Shown: positions 1 through 9,224 of the stretch, one piece after another
Position numbering within the stretch: position 1 is the stretch's first letter
Layout: the number at the start of each line of letters is the position of its first letter
Assembly: GCF_034521165.1 (NCBI RefSeq)
Contig: NZ_JAXHMV010000012.1
Span: 129,731-193,730 of the forward strand
Reading direction: 5' to 3'
DNA length: 64,000 bases
Source: Thiohalophilus sp.
Lineage (GTDB): Bacteria; Pseudomonadota; Gammaproteobacteria; UBA6429; Thiohalophilaceae
The notes under the pieces: model-generated
The model's database searches: none
Told to the model about the DNA's origin: nothing
What the model saw: only the letters and a program-made list of their open reading frames with translations
Program-made: the position numbers and the translations under genes

Positions 1-458
1 AGACCTACGACAAGGTCAACAGCGGGCTCAAGGATCTTTTCCCGCGCCTGTTTGGCGGCGGTCATGCTTACCTGGAGATGACCGGCGAGGATCTGCTGGA
101 GACCGGCGTCACCGTCATGGCGCGTCCGCCCGGCAAGCGCAACAGTACCATTCACCTGTTGTCCGGCGGCGAAAAAGCCCTGACCGCGGTGGCCCTGGTC
201 TTTGCCATCTTCGAACTGAATCCCGCGCCGTTTTGTATGCTCGACGAGGTCGACGCGCCGCTGGACGATGCCAACGTCACCCGCTATTGTGATCTCTTGC
301 AGCACATGTCGGACAGAACACAGTTTATTTTCATCACCCATAATAAAGTCACCATGGAAGTCGCCAACCACCTGACCGGCGTCACCATGCACGAACCGGG
401 CGTCTCGCGCATGGTCGCGGTGGACGTCGACGAAGCGGCCAAACTCGCTTCGGCATGA
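1..458 (+). CDS. smc: Chromosome segregation ATPase SMC, C-terminal end (partial)
   Basis: The reading frame is open from base 3 and enters from outside the window. It encodes the C-terminal half of an SMC head: the ABC signature LLSGGEKALTAVAL at 161-202, a Walker B region ending in MLDEVDAPLDD, and the D-loop/H-loop stretch FIFITHNK. SMC dimerises through its hinge, binds DNA and, with ScpA and ScpB (encoded near 20-22 kb here), compacts and segregates the chromosome. It is followed by zipA and ligA, a conserved gammaproteobacterial order. Only the last ~150 residues are visible, but the family assignment is firm. Confidence 0.95.
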   Translation, partial: TYDKVNSGLKDLFPRLFGGGHAYLEMTGEDLLETGVTVMARPPGKRNSTIHLLSGGEKALTAVALVFAIFELNPAPFCMLDEVDAPLDDANVTRYCDLLQHMSDRTQFIFITHNKVTMEVANHLTGVTMHEPGVSRMVAVDVDEAAKLASA

Positions 459-640
459 GTTGAGTCACTCTCGCCAGGGCGCGGAGTACGCAGAGGCAAC
501 AAATGTCATCTTAAGAATGTACAGGTTTCACTTTGCACCCAAACAACGGGCATAAACGTTTCTGCAGCTCGGCGAGAGAATGATTAAAAAGTCCGGTACT
601 GGTGACGTTCAATTCATATTCATAACAAGGTCGTGCTGAT

Positions 641-1441
641 ATGGATCCGCTGCGGCTGACCCTGCTGGCAATCGGTGTCGCGTTCGTCGCGATTTTCTAT
701 CTGGTCATGCGCCTGCGTTCCGGGCAGAGACTGCGTTGGCCCGGCTTCCTGCGTCTTCCGCGTCTCTCTTTACCGACCTTTGGACGGCATCGCGTCAATG
801 ACAGCGATGACGTCAACACGACCGCATCACGGGACAATTACTACGATGATCTGGACGACGAGGATCTGCAGGCCCTGTCACAAATGTCATGGCATGCCCG
901 TCGCGACGATGATGTGGATGTCGCCAGCCTGAGTGGTCTCAGTGCCGTTGATGCCGAAGAGGACGACGGCGAATCCCTGGTGATCGTCCTCAATGTCATG
1001 GCCAAAGCGGGCCGGCAGTTTGCCGGCATGGATATTCTCGATGCGTTGTACGCCAACGATCTGCGCCACGGCGAGATGATGATTTTTCATCGCTATCCCG
1101 AACAGGGGGGCGGACGTCCCGTGTTCAGCCTGGCCAATACCGTGGAACCGGGAACATTCGACCTCCATGCCATCGAGCAACTACAGACCCCGGGAGTCTC
1201 CCTGTTTATGCAGCTGCCCGCGCCGATCGACTCGCGCGAAGCCTTCGAGCTGATGCTCAAAACCGGCCGCAACCTGGCCGAACAACTGGGCGGCGACCTG
1301 TGCGACGAACGACGCAACCTCCTTACCCTGCAGACCATCGGCCACCTCAAGGAACAGATCGAGTCCTTTTTATTCCGCCGCAAAATGGCTGGCCTGCAGA
1401 AACAGCGCCCCAGGGGCAAGGGTCGAGGGACGAGTCACTAG
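641..1441 (+). CDS. zipA: Cell division protein ZipA
   Basis: ZipA is an inner-membrane protein that tethers FtsZ to the membrane and stabilises the Z ring. The 266-residue product has one N-terminal membrane helix (about residues 5-24), a basic then acidic low-complexity linker (to about residue 110), and a C-terminal ZipA-type FtsZ-binding domain beginning near LVIVLNVMAKAGRQF. It lies between smc and ligA as in many gammaproteobacteria. The last residues (GRGTSH) and the TAG stop are encoded by 7-bp-periodic repeat sequence, so the native C-terminus has probably been replaced by a short repeat-derived tail. The start ATG at 641 gives a standard N-terminus. Confidence 0.93.
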   Translation: MDPLRLTLLAIGVAFVAIFYLVMRLRSGQRLRWPGFLRLPRLSLPTFGRHRVNDSDDVNTTASRDNYYDDLDDEDLQALSQMSWHARRDDDVDVASLSGLSAVDAEEDDGESLVIVLNVMAKAGRQFAGMDILDALYANDLRHGEMMIFHRYPEQGGGRPVFSLANTVEPGTFDLHAIEQLQTPGVSLFMQLPAPIDSREAFELMLKTGRNLAEQLGGDLCDERRNLLTLQTIGHLKEQIESFLFRRKMAGLQKQRPRGKGRGTSH

Positions 1442-1458
1442 GGGCGAGAAAAGCTTTA

Positions 1459-1517
1459 CCACGAAGACACGAAGGCGCGAAGTTTTTTACTTCTTCGTGT
1501 CTTCGAGACTTCGTGGT
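1459..1517. repeat. Octad-periodic palindrome (CCACGAAG type)
   Basis: Arms built from CACGAAG units spaced 8 bp apart run forward, then return as CTTCGTG units after a T-rich loop. The same design recurs at 3659-3723. It sits between zipA and ligA, and transcripts could fold it into a long hairpin. There is no coding content. Confidence 0.8.
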
Positions 1518-1558
1518 TTGTTCTACAGAATAATCTCAAATACAGAGTGTCACGCATA

Positions 1559-3571
1559 ATGAATGCCAGCGACAAAGTTCGGCACCGTATCAACGAGCTG
1601 CGCGAGCAGATTGATTATCATAATTACCGCTATTACGTGCTGGACGATCCCGAGATCCCGGATGCGGAATACGATCGCCTGATGCGCGAGCTCGAGGATC
1701 TGGAAGCCGAGCATCCTGAACTGGTCACCCCCGATTCCCCGACCCAGCGGGTTGGTGCGACGCCGTTATCCGCCTTTGAGGAAGTCAAACACGAACTGCC
1801 GATGCTGTCGCTGGGCAATGCCTTTGATGAGGATGAGGTCCAGGCATTCGATCGCCGGGCCCGGGAGAAGCTGCAGGTCGATACCATTGAATATGCCGTG
1901 GAACCAAAGCTCGATGGACTGGCCATCAGTCTGTTGTATGAAAACGGTAAACTGATCCGTGGCGCCACCCGTGGTGACGGTACCACCGGGGAGGACGTCA
2001 CCCAGAACGTGCGCACGATCGAGACGATTCCGCTAAAGCTGCGGGGTTCCGATTACCCGGCACGTCTGGAGGTGCGCGGCGAGGTCATCATCGCCAGGCA
2101 GGGTTTTGAGCAGCTCAATAAAACGCGCGAACAAGCCGGGGAGAAAACCTTCGCCAATCCGCGTAACGCTGCTGCCGGCAGCCTGCGTCAGCTCGATGCG
2201 CGGCTCACCGCCAAACGTCCGCTATCGTTTTTTTGTTACGGCGCGGGGCTGGTGGAGGGCGCCGAGCTGCCGGATCGCCACAGTGCAATTCTGGAACAGT
2301 TACGTGAATGGGGCATGCGCACCAACCCCGAGACCCGGGTGGTCGAGGGGATCCAGGGCTGTCTGGATTACTACCAGACAATGCAGGAAAAACGCGACAA
2401 TCTCGATTACGAGATCGACGGGCTGGTCTACAAGGTCAATCGCGTGGATCAACAACAGGCACTGGGCTATGTCTCCCGGGCCCCGCGCTGGGCTATTGCC
2501 CACAAGTTTCCCGCCCAGGAGGAGATGACCCGACTGATCGGCATCGACGTGCAGGTCGGGCGAACCGGCGCGTTGACCCCGGTGGCGCGTCTCGAACCGG
2601 TGCATGTTGGCGGTGTCACGGTCAGCAACGCCACCCTGCATAACCAGGACGAGATCGATCGCCTCGATGTGCGCGTCGGCGATACGGTTATCATTCGCCG
2701 CGCCGGGGATGTGATTCCGCAGGTGGTCAGCGTGGTCGAATCCAAACGTGAAGGCAAACTGAAAAAATACCACCTGCCCAGAACCTGCCCGGTCTGTGGC
2801 TCACAAACCGTCCGCCATGAAGGGGAAGCGGTCACCTATTGTACCGGTGGCCTCTATTGTGCCGCCCAGCGCAAGCAGGCGCTCAAACACTTCGCCTCAC
2901 GTCGTGCCCTGGATATCGAGGGACTGGGTGACAAGCTGGTGGATCAACTGGTGGATGAAGATTATGTGCATGATCCGGCCGATCTGTTTTGCCTGGAGAA
3001 AGACCAACTGGTACAGCTGGAACGCATGGCCGACAAGTCGGCGCAGAATCTGATCGACGCTCTGGAAAAAAGCCGCAACACAACCCTGGAACGGTTTATC
3101 TATGCGCTGGGGATTCATGATGTGGGCGAGGCGACAGCACGTTCACTGGCCAATCACTTCGGTTCGCTGGATGCCCTGATGAAGGCCGACAAGGAGGCGT
3201 TGATGGCGGTGCCGGATATCGGCCCCATCGTCGCCGAGAGTATTCTGACCTTCTTCAAACAGAAACATAACCAGGAAGTGATCGAAAAACTGATCCGCTC
3301 GGGTGTGACCTGGGAAACTATTGAAGTCAAACCGGCCGAGGAACTGCCGCTCAATGGCAAAACATTTGTTTTGACCGGCACACTTGAGAGCATGAGCCGC
3401 GACGACGCGAAAGCCGCGCTGCAGGCACTCGGCGCCAAGGTGACCGGCAGCGTTTCCAAAAAAACCGATTATGTCGTGGTCGGTGCCGATCCCGGTTCCA
3501 AGGCCGACAAGGCGGAATCGCTGGGTGTGGAAATTCTGGATGAGGCGGCATTTCTGGATTTGATTAAATAG
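1559..3571 (+). CDS. ligA: NAD-dependent DNA ligase LigA
   Basis: LigA seals nicks in duplex DNA using NAD+, mainly joining Okazaki fragments. The product is about 670 residues, the usual family length. Visible parts are the Ia domain (YYVLDDPEIPDAEYDRL), the adenylation motif with the nucleophile lysine in EPKLDG (about residue 117), an OB fold, a four-cysteine zinc finger (CPVCGSQ ... YCTGGLYC), HhH repeats and a C-terminal BRCT domain (GKTFVLTGTLESMSRDDAK). An in-frame GTG at 1547 would add four residues (MSRI). ATG 1559 is preferred from family N-termini, but neither start has a strong ribosome-binding site. Confidence 0.96.
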   Translation: MNASDKVRHRINELREQIDYHNYRYYVLDDPEIPDAEYDRLMRELEDLEAEHPELVTPDSPTQRVGATPLSAFEEVKHELPMLSLGNAFDEDEVQAFDRRAREKLQVDTIEYAVEPKLDGLAISLLYENGKLIRGATRGDGTTGEDVTQNVRTIETIPLKLRGSDYPARLEVRGEVIIARQGFEQLNKTREQAGEKTFANPRNAAAGSLRQLDARLTAKRPLSFFCYGAGLVEGAELPDRHSAILEQLREWGMRTNPETRVVEGIQGCLDYYQTMQEKRDNLDYEIDGLVYKVNRVDQQQALGYVSRAPRWAIAHKFPAQEEMTRLIGIDVQVGRTGALTPVARLEPVHVGGVTVSNATLHNQDEIDRLDVRVGDTVIIRRAGDVIPQVVSVVESKREGKLKKYHLPRTCPVCGSQTVRHEGEAVTYCTGGLYCAAQRKQALKHFASRRALDIEGLGDKLVDQLVDEDYVHDPADLFCLEKDQLVQLERMADKSAQNLIDALEKSRNTTLERFIYALGIHDVGEATARSLANHFGSLDALMKADKEALMAVPDIGPIVAESILTFFKQKHNQEVIEKLIRSGVTWETIEVKPAEELPLNGKTFVLTGTLESMSRDDAKAALQALGAKVTGSVSKKTDYVVVGADPGSKADKAESLGVEILDEAAFLDLIK

Positions 3572-3576
3572 CAAGT

Positions 3577-3607
3577 TGCCGGACACCGCTGCGCTATGTC
3601 CGGCCTA
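3577..3607. repeat. Small GCCGGACA...TGTCCGGC palindrome
   Basis: A GCCGGACA arm and its complement flank CCGCTGCGCTA just after the ligA stop. The same palindrome core occurs in the tandem array at 51190-51830 and near 54760, so it is a dispersed element. It may also act as the ligA transcript end. Confidence 0.6.
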
Positions 3608-3658
3608 CCTCTCATCGAAAAATGATCGGGATGCCAATGGTGCGGAACTGAAAAGCAA

Positions 3659-3723
3659 ACCACGAAGGCACGAAGTCGCGAAGAATAAATAATTAAAACT
3701 TCGTGACTTCGCGCCTTCGTGGT
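3659..3723. repeat. Octad-periodic palindrome (second copy)
   Basis: ACCACGAAGG and ACGAAG units at 8-bp spacing face complementary CTTCG units across an AT-rich loop. Its organisation is the same as at 1459-1517, although the loop differs. It lies in the convergent gap between ligA and the sensor kinase gene. Confidence 0.8.
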
Positions 3724-3782
3724 GAATATTTTTCCTGGTAGTTAGCAAGTTGATTCAAATCAAGAACGACGGGACTATTTTT

Positions 3783-3823
3783 CTGCCAACTGCCAACTGC
3801 CAACTGCCAACTGCCAACTGCCA
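3783..3823. repeat. Tandem heptad (CTGCCAA)n, about six copies
   Basis: Perfect 7-bp tandem repeat ending six bases from the stop codon of the minus-strand kinase gene. The same CCAACTG heptad appears at 54034-54142 and near 55360, so one heptad family is used at distant loci. Confidence 0.9.
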
Positions 3824-3828
3824 AAATA

Positions 3829-6537
3829 TCAATCGCCGCCAGTCTTTTCGTCGTTCAGCGGCAATCGTAGTCTGAAACGGGTTCCCCGGTCGCTGCTGTT
3901 AACGATAGCCAGTTCGCCGTTCATTTTCTGGACAAGACGGCGGCTGATGGCAAGACCGAGCCCGCTGCCGTGAGGATTGGCGGCGTTCTGGTTGCCGCGG
4001 CTGAATTTTTCAAATACCTGTGTGATATCCGCAATGCCCGGTCCGTTGTCGATGATATCCAGTTCGTAATGACTACCGATGTTTCGGCTTTCCACCTGGA
4101 CCCACGGCTGGGGATTGGTGTTATACAGGATAGCGTTGGTTAGCAGGTTGATGAGTACCTGATAGAGTCGTTCGGCATCGCCGCGTACCTGCGCAAGCGC
4201 GGCGCGCTCGCCGCTAACGAGCCTTACCTGGTGTTGTTCCGCCAGGCCGTGGCAGGTATCCAGTGCGCGATCGATGAGAGTTTCCGGATTGACGGGAGTC
4301 GATTCGATCTGCAGATGGCCCTGTTCCAGGTGACTCATCTCAAGGATTTCATCCAGAAGTCGGGTGAGTCGCAGGCTTTCCTCATGAATGATGCGGATGA
4401 ACCGTTGGGATTGTTCGTTGGACAGCGCGTCGATGTTCAATAACAACTCGGCGAAAGAACGAATGGAGGTCATGGGGGTACGGACTTCGTGGCTGACCTG
4501 GCTGAGAAATTCGTCCTTCCGGGCGTCGAGCTGATGCAGGCGCAGATTGGCACTGCGTAGCTCATCGGCGGTGGCTTGCAGTTGTATTGATTGTTGTTCC
4601 AGGCGGTGGCTGTACTCGACGACCTGCTGGGTTTCATCCACCAGTTTGATGATCTCGTCCATGCTGATAGTTTCACCGGTGGCAATCTGGGAGACCAGTG
4701 CGTGCGCCGTGGAGGCACCGATATTACCGGCCAGACGCCGCTCGATAGTCGCGATGCCTTTGGCATCCAGGGGAGGGAGTTGTTGCAGGATCAACTCGCC
4801 GCCGGTGAGTTCCTCGAAAAGCTTGTGGGTCTCCGCCGGGCCGAGAATGCGCTGGGTGAGTTTGTATAGATCCTTGATTGCCGCGTGGCGGTGTATCACC
4901 TGGGCTTCGCTGCCCACCAGATTGCGAAATACATCAATGAATAATGCGCTTTGCAGTTTCTCGAGTGGCCGGTGCGTCGTCCATACCGACACCAGGACAA
5001 ACAGCGCGGCGTTGCTGCCCAGGCTCCAGAATACCGAGTGAACCAGCGGGTCCATGCCTTCCAGTCCGAACAGCGCCTGGGGCTTGAGCAGTTCAATCCC
5101 CCATGGTCCGTATTCGACCAGTGAGGTCAGCGCGCCGCCGGCTTCGCTGAGACTCGGGATGAATGAGGTATAGATCCACAGGATAAAGCCGACGGAGAGG
5201 CCGGCAATCGTTCCTCTGGTGGTGGCATTACGCCAGTACAACACACCCAGCATAGCGGGGAAGAACTGGGCGACACCGACGAAGGCGATCAGTCCCATGG
5301 CCGCCAGCGCGTCGGATTCGCCGCTGAGATGGAAATAAAGATAACCGAGTAACAGGATCACCGCGATAGAGATGCGTCGGGTAATCAACATGAGATGTTT
5401 GATGTCTCCACTGGTATTCAGGTTCTGGCGTGGCATACGCAGAAGGAGTGGCACGATAATGTGATTGGAGACCATAATGGACAGGGCGATACTCGAGACG
5501 ATGACCATGGAAGTGGCCGAGGAGAAGCCGCCGATAAAGGCCAGTAATGCCAGCAGATTCTGATCAGCCGACAATGGCAGAGTGAGCAGAAACATATCCG
5601 GGTTCGTTCCTTGCGGCAGCAGGGCGGTCCCGACAATGGCGATGGGCAACACGAACAGGCTGATTAAAAACAGGTACAGGGGAAAGGCCCATGCCGCGGT
5701 GCGCAGGTGGTTTTCATCGGAATTTTCCACCACGGTAATCTGAAACTGGCGCGGGAGGCAAACAATGGCGATGGCCGAGAGCACCATCATGTTAATCCAG
5801 CGCCAGCCGAACAGCTCATTGTCATAAATGATGCGCTCGGCCGTGGGCAATTGAAAGACCTCATTCACCCCGCCGGCGATCCCGAAAACAACAAACAGGC
5901 CCACGGCCAGAATGGCGAAGAGTTTGACAATCGCTTCAAAGGCAATGGCCGCCACTACTCCCGGGTTATGTTCATTGGCATCGAGGTTTCGAGTTCCAAA
6001 CAGGATAGTGAACAGTACCATGGTCAGTGCGACCCAAAAACCCGGATCGGTATCGGCAATGATGGAAGTGGAAGCACTGTTGTCGCTGGCCAGATTGAAT
6101 ACTTCGAAGCTGGCTGTTACTGCCTTGAGCTGCAGGGCAATGTAGGGGGTTGCGGCAATCACGGCAATACAGGTCACCAGAACGCCCAGTACGGCGCTTT
6201 TGCCAAAGCGCGAGGAGATCAAGTCGGCGATCGAGGTGATGCGGTATGCATGCCCGATTCGCACCAGCTTTCGCAGCAGGAACCACCAGCCGACAAACAC
6301 CAGTGTTGGTCCCAGATAGATCGTGGCGAATTCCAGTCCGTTACGGGCCGCGGAGCCGACGGCACCGAACAGCGTCCAGGACGTACAATAGACAGAAATG
6401 GAAAGTGTATACACCAGGGGGGAACGCAACAGCCGATCACGGCCGGCCCGGGCCCGACGTTCACTGACAAACGCCAGAACGAATAATATCACCACATAGG
6501 CGAGAGCAATAAGCAGGACGAAGTTGGTACTGAGCAT
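3829..6537 (-). CDS. Sensor histidine kinase with Na+/solute-symporter-like N-terminal domain
   Basis: A 902-residue membrane protein. The N-terminal ~550 residues are a sodium:solute symporter (SSS/PutP-like) fold with about a dozen hydrophobic helices. It is followed by a coiled linker, a HisKA domain with the phosphoacceptor box SQVSHEVRTPM, and a HATPase_c domain with N box (NLLTNAILYN), DNGPGI and GSGLGLAISRR. Kinases of this build (CbrA/CrbS type) couple sensing or uptake of a carbon source to phosphorelay. The receiver encoded just upstream (6748-7140) is the likely partner. Neighbours suggest control of the transporter at 9.2-14.4 kb, which is inference. It is not called cbrA or crbS because the ligand and regulon are unknown. 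Confidence 0.9.
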   Translation of the reverse strand: MLSTNFVLLIALAYVVILFVLAFVSERRARAGRDRLLRSPLVYTLSISVYCTSWTLFGAVGSAARNGLEFATIYLGPTLVFVGWWFLLRKLVRIGHAYRITSIADLISSRFGKSAVLGVLVTCIAVIAATPYIALQLKAVTASFEVFNLASDNSASTSIIADTDPGFWVALTMVLFTILFGTRNLDANEHNPGVVAAIAFEAIVKLFAILAVGLFVVFGIAGGVNEVFQLPTAERIIYDNELFGWRWINMMVLSAIAIVCLPRQFQITVVENSDENHLRTAAWAFPLYLFLISLFVLPIAIVGTALLPQGTNPDMFLLTLPLSADQNLLALLAFIGGFSSATSMVIVSSIALSIMVSNHIIVPLLLRMPRQNLNTSGDIKHLMLITRRISIAVILLLGYLYFHLSGESDALAAMGLIAFVGVAQFFPAMLGVLYWRNATTRGTIAGLSVGFILWIYTSFIPSLSEAGGALTSLVEYGPWGIELLKPQALFGLEGMDPLVHSVFWSLGSNAALFVLVSVWTTHRPLEKLQSALFIDVFRNLVGSEAQVIHRHAAIKDLYKLTQRILGPAETHKLFEELTGGELILQQLPPLDAKGIATIERRLAGNIGASTAHALVSQIATGETISMDEIIKLVDETQQVVEYSHRLEQQSIQLQATADELRSANLRLHQLDARKDEFLSQVSHEVRTPMTSIRSFAELLLNIDALSNEQSQRFIRIIHEESLRLTRLLDEILEMSHLEQGHLQIESTPVNPETLIDRALDTCHGLAEQHQVRLVSGERAALAQVRGDAERLYQVLINLLTNAILYNTNPQPWVQVESRNIGSHYELDIIDNGPGIADITQVFEKFSRGNQNAANPHGSGLGLAISRRLVQKMNGELAIVNSSDRGTRFRLRLPLNDEKTGGD

Positions 6538-6551
6538 GTTCTGCTAACTGC

Positions 6552-6758
6552 TTAGCCGGTGGAGTCGGGCTTCAGCTGTCGCGATATCAGCCATATCCCG
6601 ATGATCAATACCAGCCAGAGCCCGAAGATATAAAATACAGGCAAGGGGATCCCCCACAGAGTAATCTGTCTGGCAAAAATCAGCGCAAGCGGCGGCAGCA
6701 GCAGCGCAATACCCAGCGCGAGCAGCGATGCCGCACTTTTGGGGGCTCTAGTGATCAT
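6552..6758 (-). CDS. Small two-helix membrane protein in the kinase operon
   Basis: A 68-residue protein with two hydrophobic segments (about residues 10-30 and 37-62) and a short polar C-terminus. The start overlaps the end of the receiver gene by 11 bp and the stop is 14 bp before the kinase start, so it is translated within the same operon. I do not recognise a named family. Size and position suggest an accessory subunit of the symporter-like kinase. Confidence 0.7.
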   Translation of the reverse strand: MITRAPKSAASLLALGIALLLPPLALIFARQITLWGIPLPVFYIFGLWLVLIIGIWLISRQLKPDSTG

Positions 6759-7140
6759 ACGCCGCGCTCTGTGACTGTCCGATCAGTCGTTCCACGCACT
6801 GCAGTACCTCGGCGTTGGAAAACGGTTTGGCAATGAAAGCATCAGTGCCGAGCTGCTCGGCCATGGCGCGATCCTTGGCCTGACCCTTGGCTGTGAGGAC
6901 CAGTACCGGTAGTTGTCTGAATTCCTCGTCGGCTTTGAGTTCCTTGAGTAGCTCGAATCCATTTCTGGTCGGTAGCATAATATCCAGGATGAGCAGATCG
7001 GGCCGGGTCTTGCGCAACGCCTCCAGCACCGCGCTGCCATCGGATTCGGCGGTCACTGTGTGGCCGGCCTGGCGCAGGATAAAGCTGAGTGCATCGACGA
7101 TATAAGGTTCATCTTCAGCAATGAGTATCTGTCCGCTCAC
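6748..7140 (-). CDS. Single-domain response regulator (receiver only)
   Basis: A CheY-like receiver of about 130 residues with no output domain: acidic pair in LIAEDEP, phosphoacceptor aspartate in LLILDIMLP, Thr in VLTAKGQ, and Lys in FIAKPFS. The start is set at GTG 7140 because a strong GGGAGG ribosome-binding site lies six bases upstream; the longer open frame to 7224 has no such signal. It is probably phosphorylated by the adjacent symporter-fused kinase. Lacking an effector domain, it would act by protein contact or as a relay step. Confidence 0.85.
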   Translation of the reverse strand: MSGQILIAEDEPYIVDALSFILRQAGHTVTAESDGSAVLEALRKTRPDLLILDIMLPTRNGFELLKELKADEEFRQLPVLVLTAKGQAKDRAMAEQLGTDAFIAKPFSNAEVLQCVERLIGQSQSAAYDH

Positions 7141-7272
7141 GCACGGCCTCCCTTTCCAGGATGTCATTATTCGATTTGCATTTCTTTCCCGCCCGGTCAG
7201 CCAAAGGCGGGTGTTTGTCAACACAATCTATCAGTAACCGTGCCCGATTTGAATGCTCGATGCCCTGTATAA

Positions 7273-7394
7273 GCGTTCCGAATGCCTGATCACTTTGTTC
7301 AAAAGATTGCTTTGCTCGCAATGACCAAAATAGTGGTGTCATTGCAAGGAACAACGTGGCGAAGCAATCTCCCTGGACTGGCATTCGGAACGCC
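7273..7394. repeat. Nested inverted-repeat element abutting the regulator stop codon
   Basis: Outer 14-bp arms GCGTTCCGAATGCC / GGCATTCGGAACGC are perfect complements. Inside lie inner arms related to AGATTGCTTTGC...GCAATGAC and their complement. The element ends three bases from the minus-strand stop of the regulator at 7398. It looks like a MITE-like or transcript-ending hairpin and no protein is encoded. Confidence 0.75.
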
Positions 7395-7397
7395 TGT

Positions 7398-8990
7398 TCA
7401 GACCGTCTGGCGGGCCGCGCGCCCCGAAGTGATGGGCGGTTCCTGGCGATGCTGGCAGTCAAGCCGCTGGCACTGGCGGCAGGTTGACCCCACCGGCACG
7501 GCCGCCCCGGGGGCACGCAGGTCGATGCCCTCGGCATAGATCGTCCGATCGGCATGCAGCACCTCGCATGCCAGCATGACCGAGAACATGACCGGCCGGG
7601 CGCGGAAGGTGGCGGCACGTTTGGTGACCGTACGCGCGATCATTAAAAAACGGTTGCCGTTGTGGAACTCCCCCAGCTCACGAACCACCCGACCGGGTGT
7701 CTGGAAGGCGCTGAACACGGGCCACAACGGGCAGGCATGACCGAAGCGCGGCAGGGAGAGGCCAAACAGGGGAAAGCGTTTGGAAATATGTCCCGAGGGA
7801 TCGACGCGCAAAAATGCGAATGGCACCCCTTCGGCCCCGGGTGCCCGCAGTGTGGTCAGCCGATGGCAGATCTGCTCAAAGCCGGCCTCGTATTTCTGGC
7901 GCAATATCTCGATGTCGTAACGCTGGCGTTCTGCATCTTCCAGAAAGGACGTGTAGGGGAACAGCGCGGCACCGGCCAGGTAGCTGGCGAGCGCCCCCCG
8001 CGCCCGGGCCCGGGCGGCGTCGGTGGTCAATCTGGGATCGGCGACCAGGGAATTCAGGGTATCCCCAAAGCTCAGTTGCGCGGCAACCCGCATGGTCTGG
8101 AAACGCCGGGTGGTGGGCGGGGCGTTGGCCAGAAAACAGAGCACCCGGTTGTCTTTATCGAAATAGCTCTGGTTGTGCCACAGTGCGTTAGGGGACTGAT
8201 CATAAGCGTTGGTCTGGATTCGGATAGCAAACTTCTCTTCGAGATACTTCACCAGTGCCGCATCAATGTTGCTTCTGTCGAGGCGCTCCAGTTCCCTTCG
8301 CAGTTGCAGCCCGGCCTCTTCCACTGCCGGAAAGTAATTGCGCTCGCCAATGATGAAATCGTCCACCTGCTCGGCAGCAGCCAGCGAGGGATCCAGATTG
8401 TTTTGCTCTTCGAAATGCGCAACGAGCTCCTGGGTCGTGTCGGTCAGCCGGGTGCTCTCGTTATGCAGCATGGTTTCAAACCGGTTGCGCTGCGGCGGGT
8501 CAATCGTGCCGTCACTGATCAGGATCTCGGAGATGGAGCGCAGGCTGGTGATCCGGGTGAGGATGGTATGCATGGTGGCTTGCAACCACGGATCCTGGTT
8601 CAGGCGATCATTCAACAGGGAGAGCGCCTGGTTACTGTCCAGGTAGGCGCGATACAGTGCCAGGATCAGGCGGGCCCAGTTGGGGTTACGGGCAATGATT
8701 TGATCGGCGTAGTTGGCCTCGAGATCGATGTGGCCCAGCAGCGGGTCCGCGGCGAGTTCGCCCAGATCGTCGCGCAGGCGCTGCTCGGTGATGCCGGTCA
8801 GTTCCCCCACCTCCAGGTCCAGGGCGCCGGCGAGTCGGGTGGCGAGTCGGCCGCCGACCGCGCGTTTGTTGGCCTCGATCAGGTTCAGGTAAGAGGCGGA
8901 AATTCCCAGCTCCCTGGCCAGGGCGGCCTGGGTTATACCCAGTTCCTTGCGTCGCTCGCGGATCTTGTAACCAATCGCAGCTGCAGTCAT
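7398..8990 (-). CDS. XRE-family regulator with ScfR-type (short-chain fatty acyl) C-terminal domain
   Basis: A 530-residue regulator. Residues 5-65 form an XRE helix-turn-helix (KELGITQAALARELGIS, YLNLIEANKR). The middle resembles the IrrE/ImmA-like region of the ScfR/RamB group but shows AAQLSFGD where peptidases carry HExxH, so no zinc-protease activity is expected. The C-terminus has a Cys cluster (CRQCQRLDCQHR) typical of the family. Relatives control short-chain fatty acid, propionate or acetate use in response to acyl-CoA. It is transcribed divergently from the ABC transporter at 9225, its likely target. Confidence 0.87.
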   Translation of the reverse strand: MTAAAIGYKIRERRKELGITQAALARELGISASYLNLIEANKRAVGGRLATRLAGALDLEVGELTGITEQRLRDDLGELAADPLLGHIDLEANYADQIIARNPNWARLILALYRAYLDSNQALSLLNDRLNQDPWLQATMHTILTRITSLRSISEILISDGTIDPPQRNRFETMLHNESTRLTDTTQELVAHFEEQNNLDPSLAAAEQVDDFIIGERNYFPAVEEAGLQLRRELERLDRSNIDAALVKYLEEKFAIRIQTNAYDQSPNALWHNQSYFDKDNRVLCFLANAPPTTRRFQTMRVAAQLSFGDTLNSLVADPRLTTDAARARARGALASYLAGAALFPYTSFLEDAERQRYDIEILRQKYEAGFEQICHRLTTLRAPGAEGVPFAFLRVDPSGHISKRFPLFGLSLPRFGHACPLWPVFSAFQTPGRVVRELGEFHNGNRFLMIARTVTKRAATFRARPVMFSVMLACEVLHADRTIYAEGIDLRAPGAAVPVGSTCRQCQRLDCQHRQEPPITSGRAARQTV

Positions 8991-9034
8991 GAGCGGTATC
9001 GCCTCGCGAAAGTTGTCAATTATTTACATAAGAG

Positions 9035-9046
9035 TCGAAAATTCGA
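9035..9046. promoter_or_regulatory. Candidate operator palindrome in the divergent regulator/transporter region
   Basis: TCGAAAATTCGA has perfect 5-bp arms around an AA centre. It lies 44 bp upstream of the regulator start and about 180 bp upstream of the transporter start. It is flanked by two TTTACA motifs (near 9024 and 9056). The position suits binding by the XRE regulator, but no known operator consensus was matched. Confidence 0.3.
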
Positions 9047-9224
9047 GCCATGAATTTACAATGTATTGGCATTCATATCAAACAGTTATTGCTTTAGTTT
9101 ACAGGCCGCTCTACAGTTGCGGAGCAATATCGCCACACACCGGGGCTCGTCGCTTGTATTTCTCGTGACCTCGGGGCAGGAGGAAATATTTACCAATCCA
9201 CACCAGCTGGAGGAGAACCAGACT

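Noticed and set aside
5707..6486. Plus-strand open frame opposite the sensor kinase
   Set aside because: The composition is the complement of membrane helices, with no start signal or domain.
7398..8990. Zinc metallopeptidase activity (IrrE/ImmA) in the XRE regulator
   Set aside because: The HExxH motif is replaced by AAQLSFGD.
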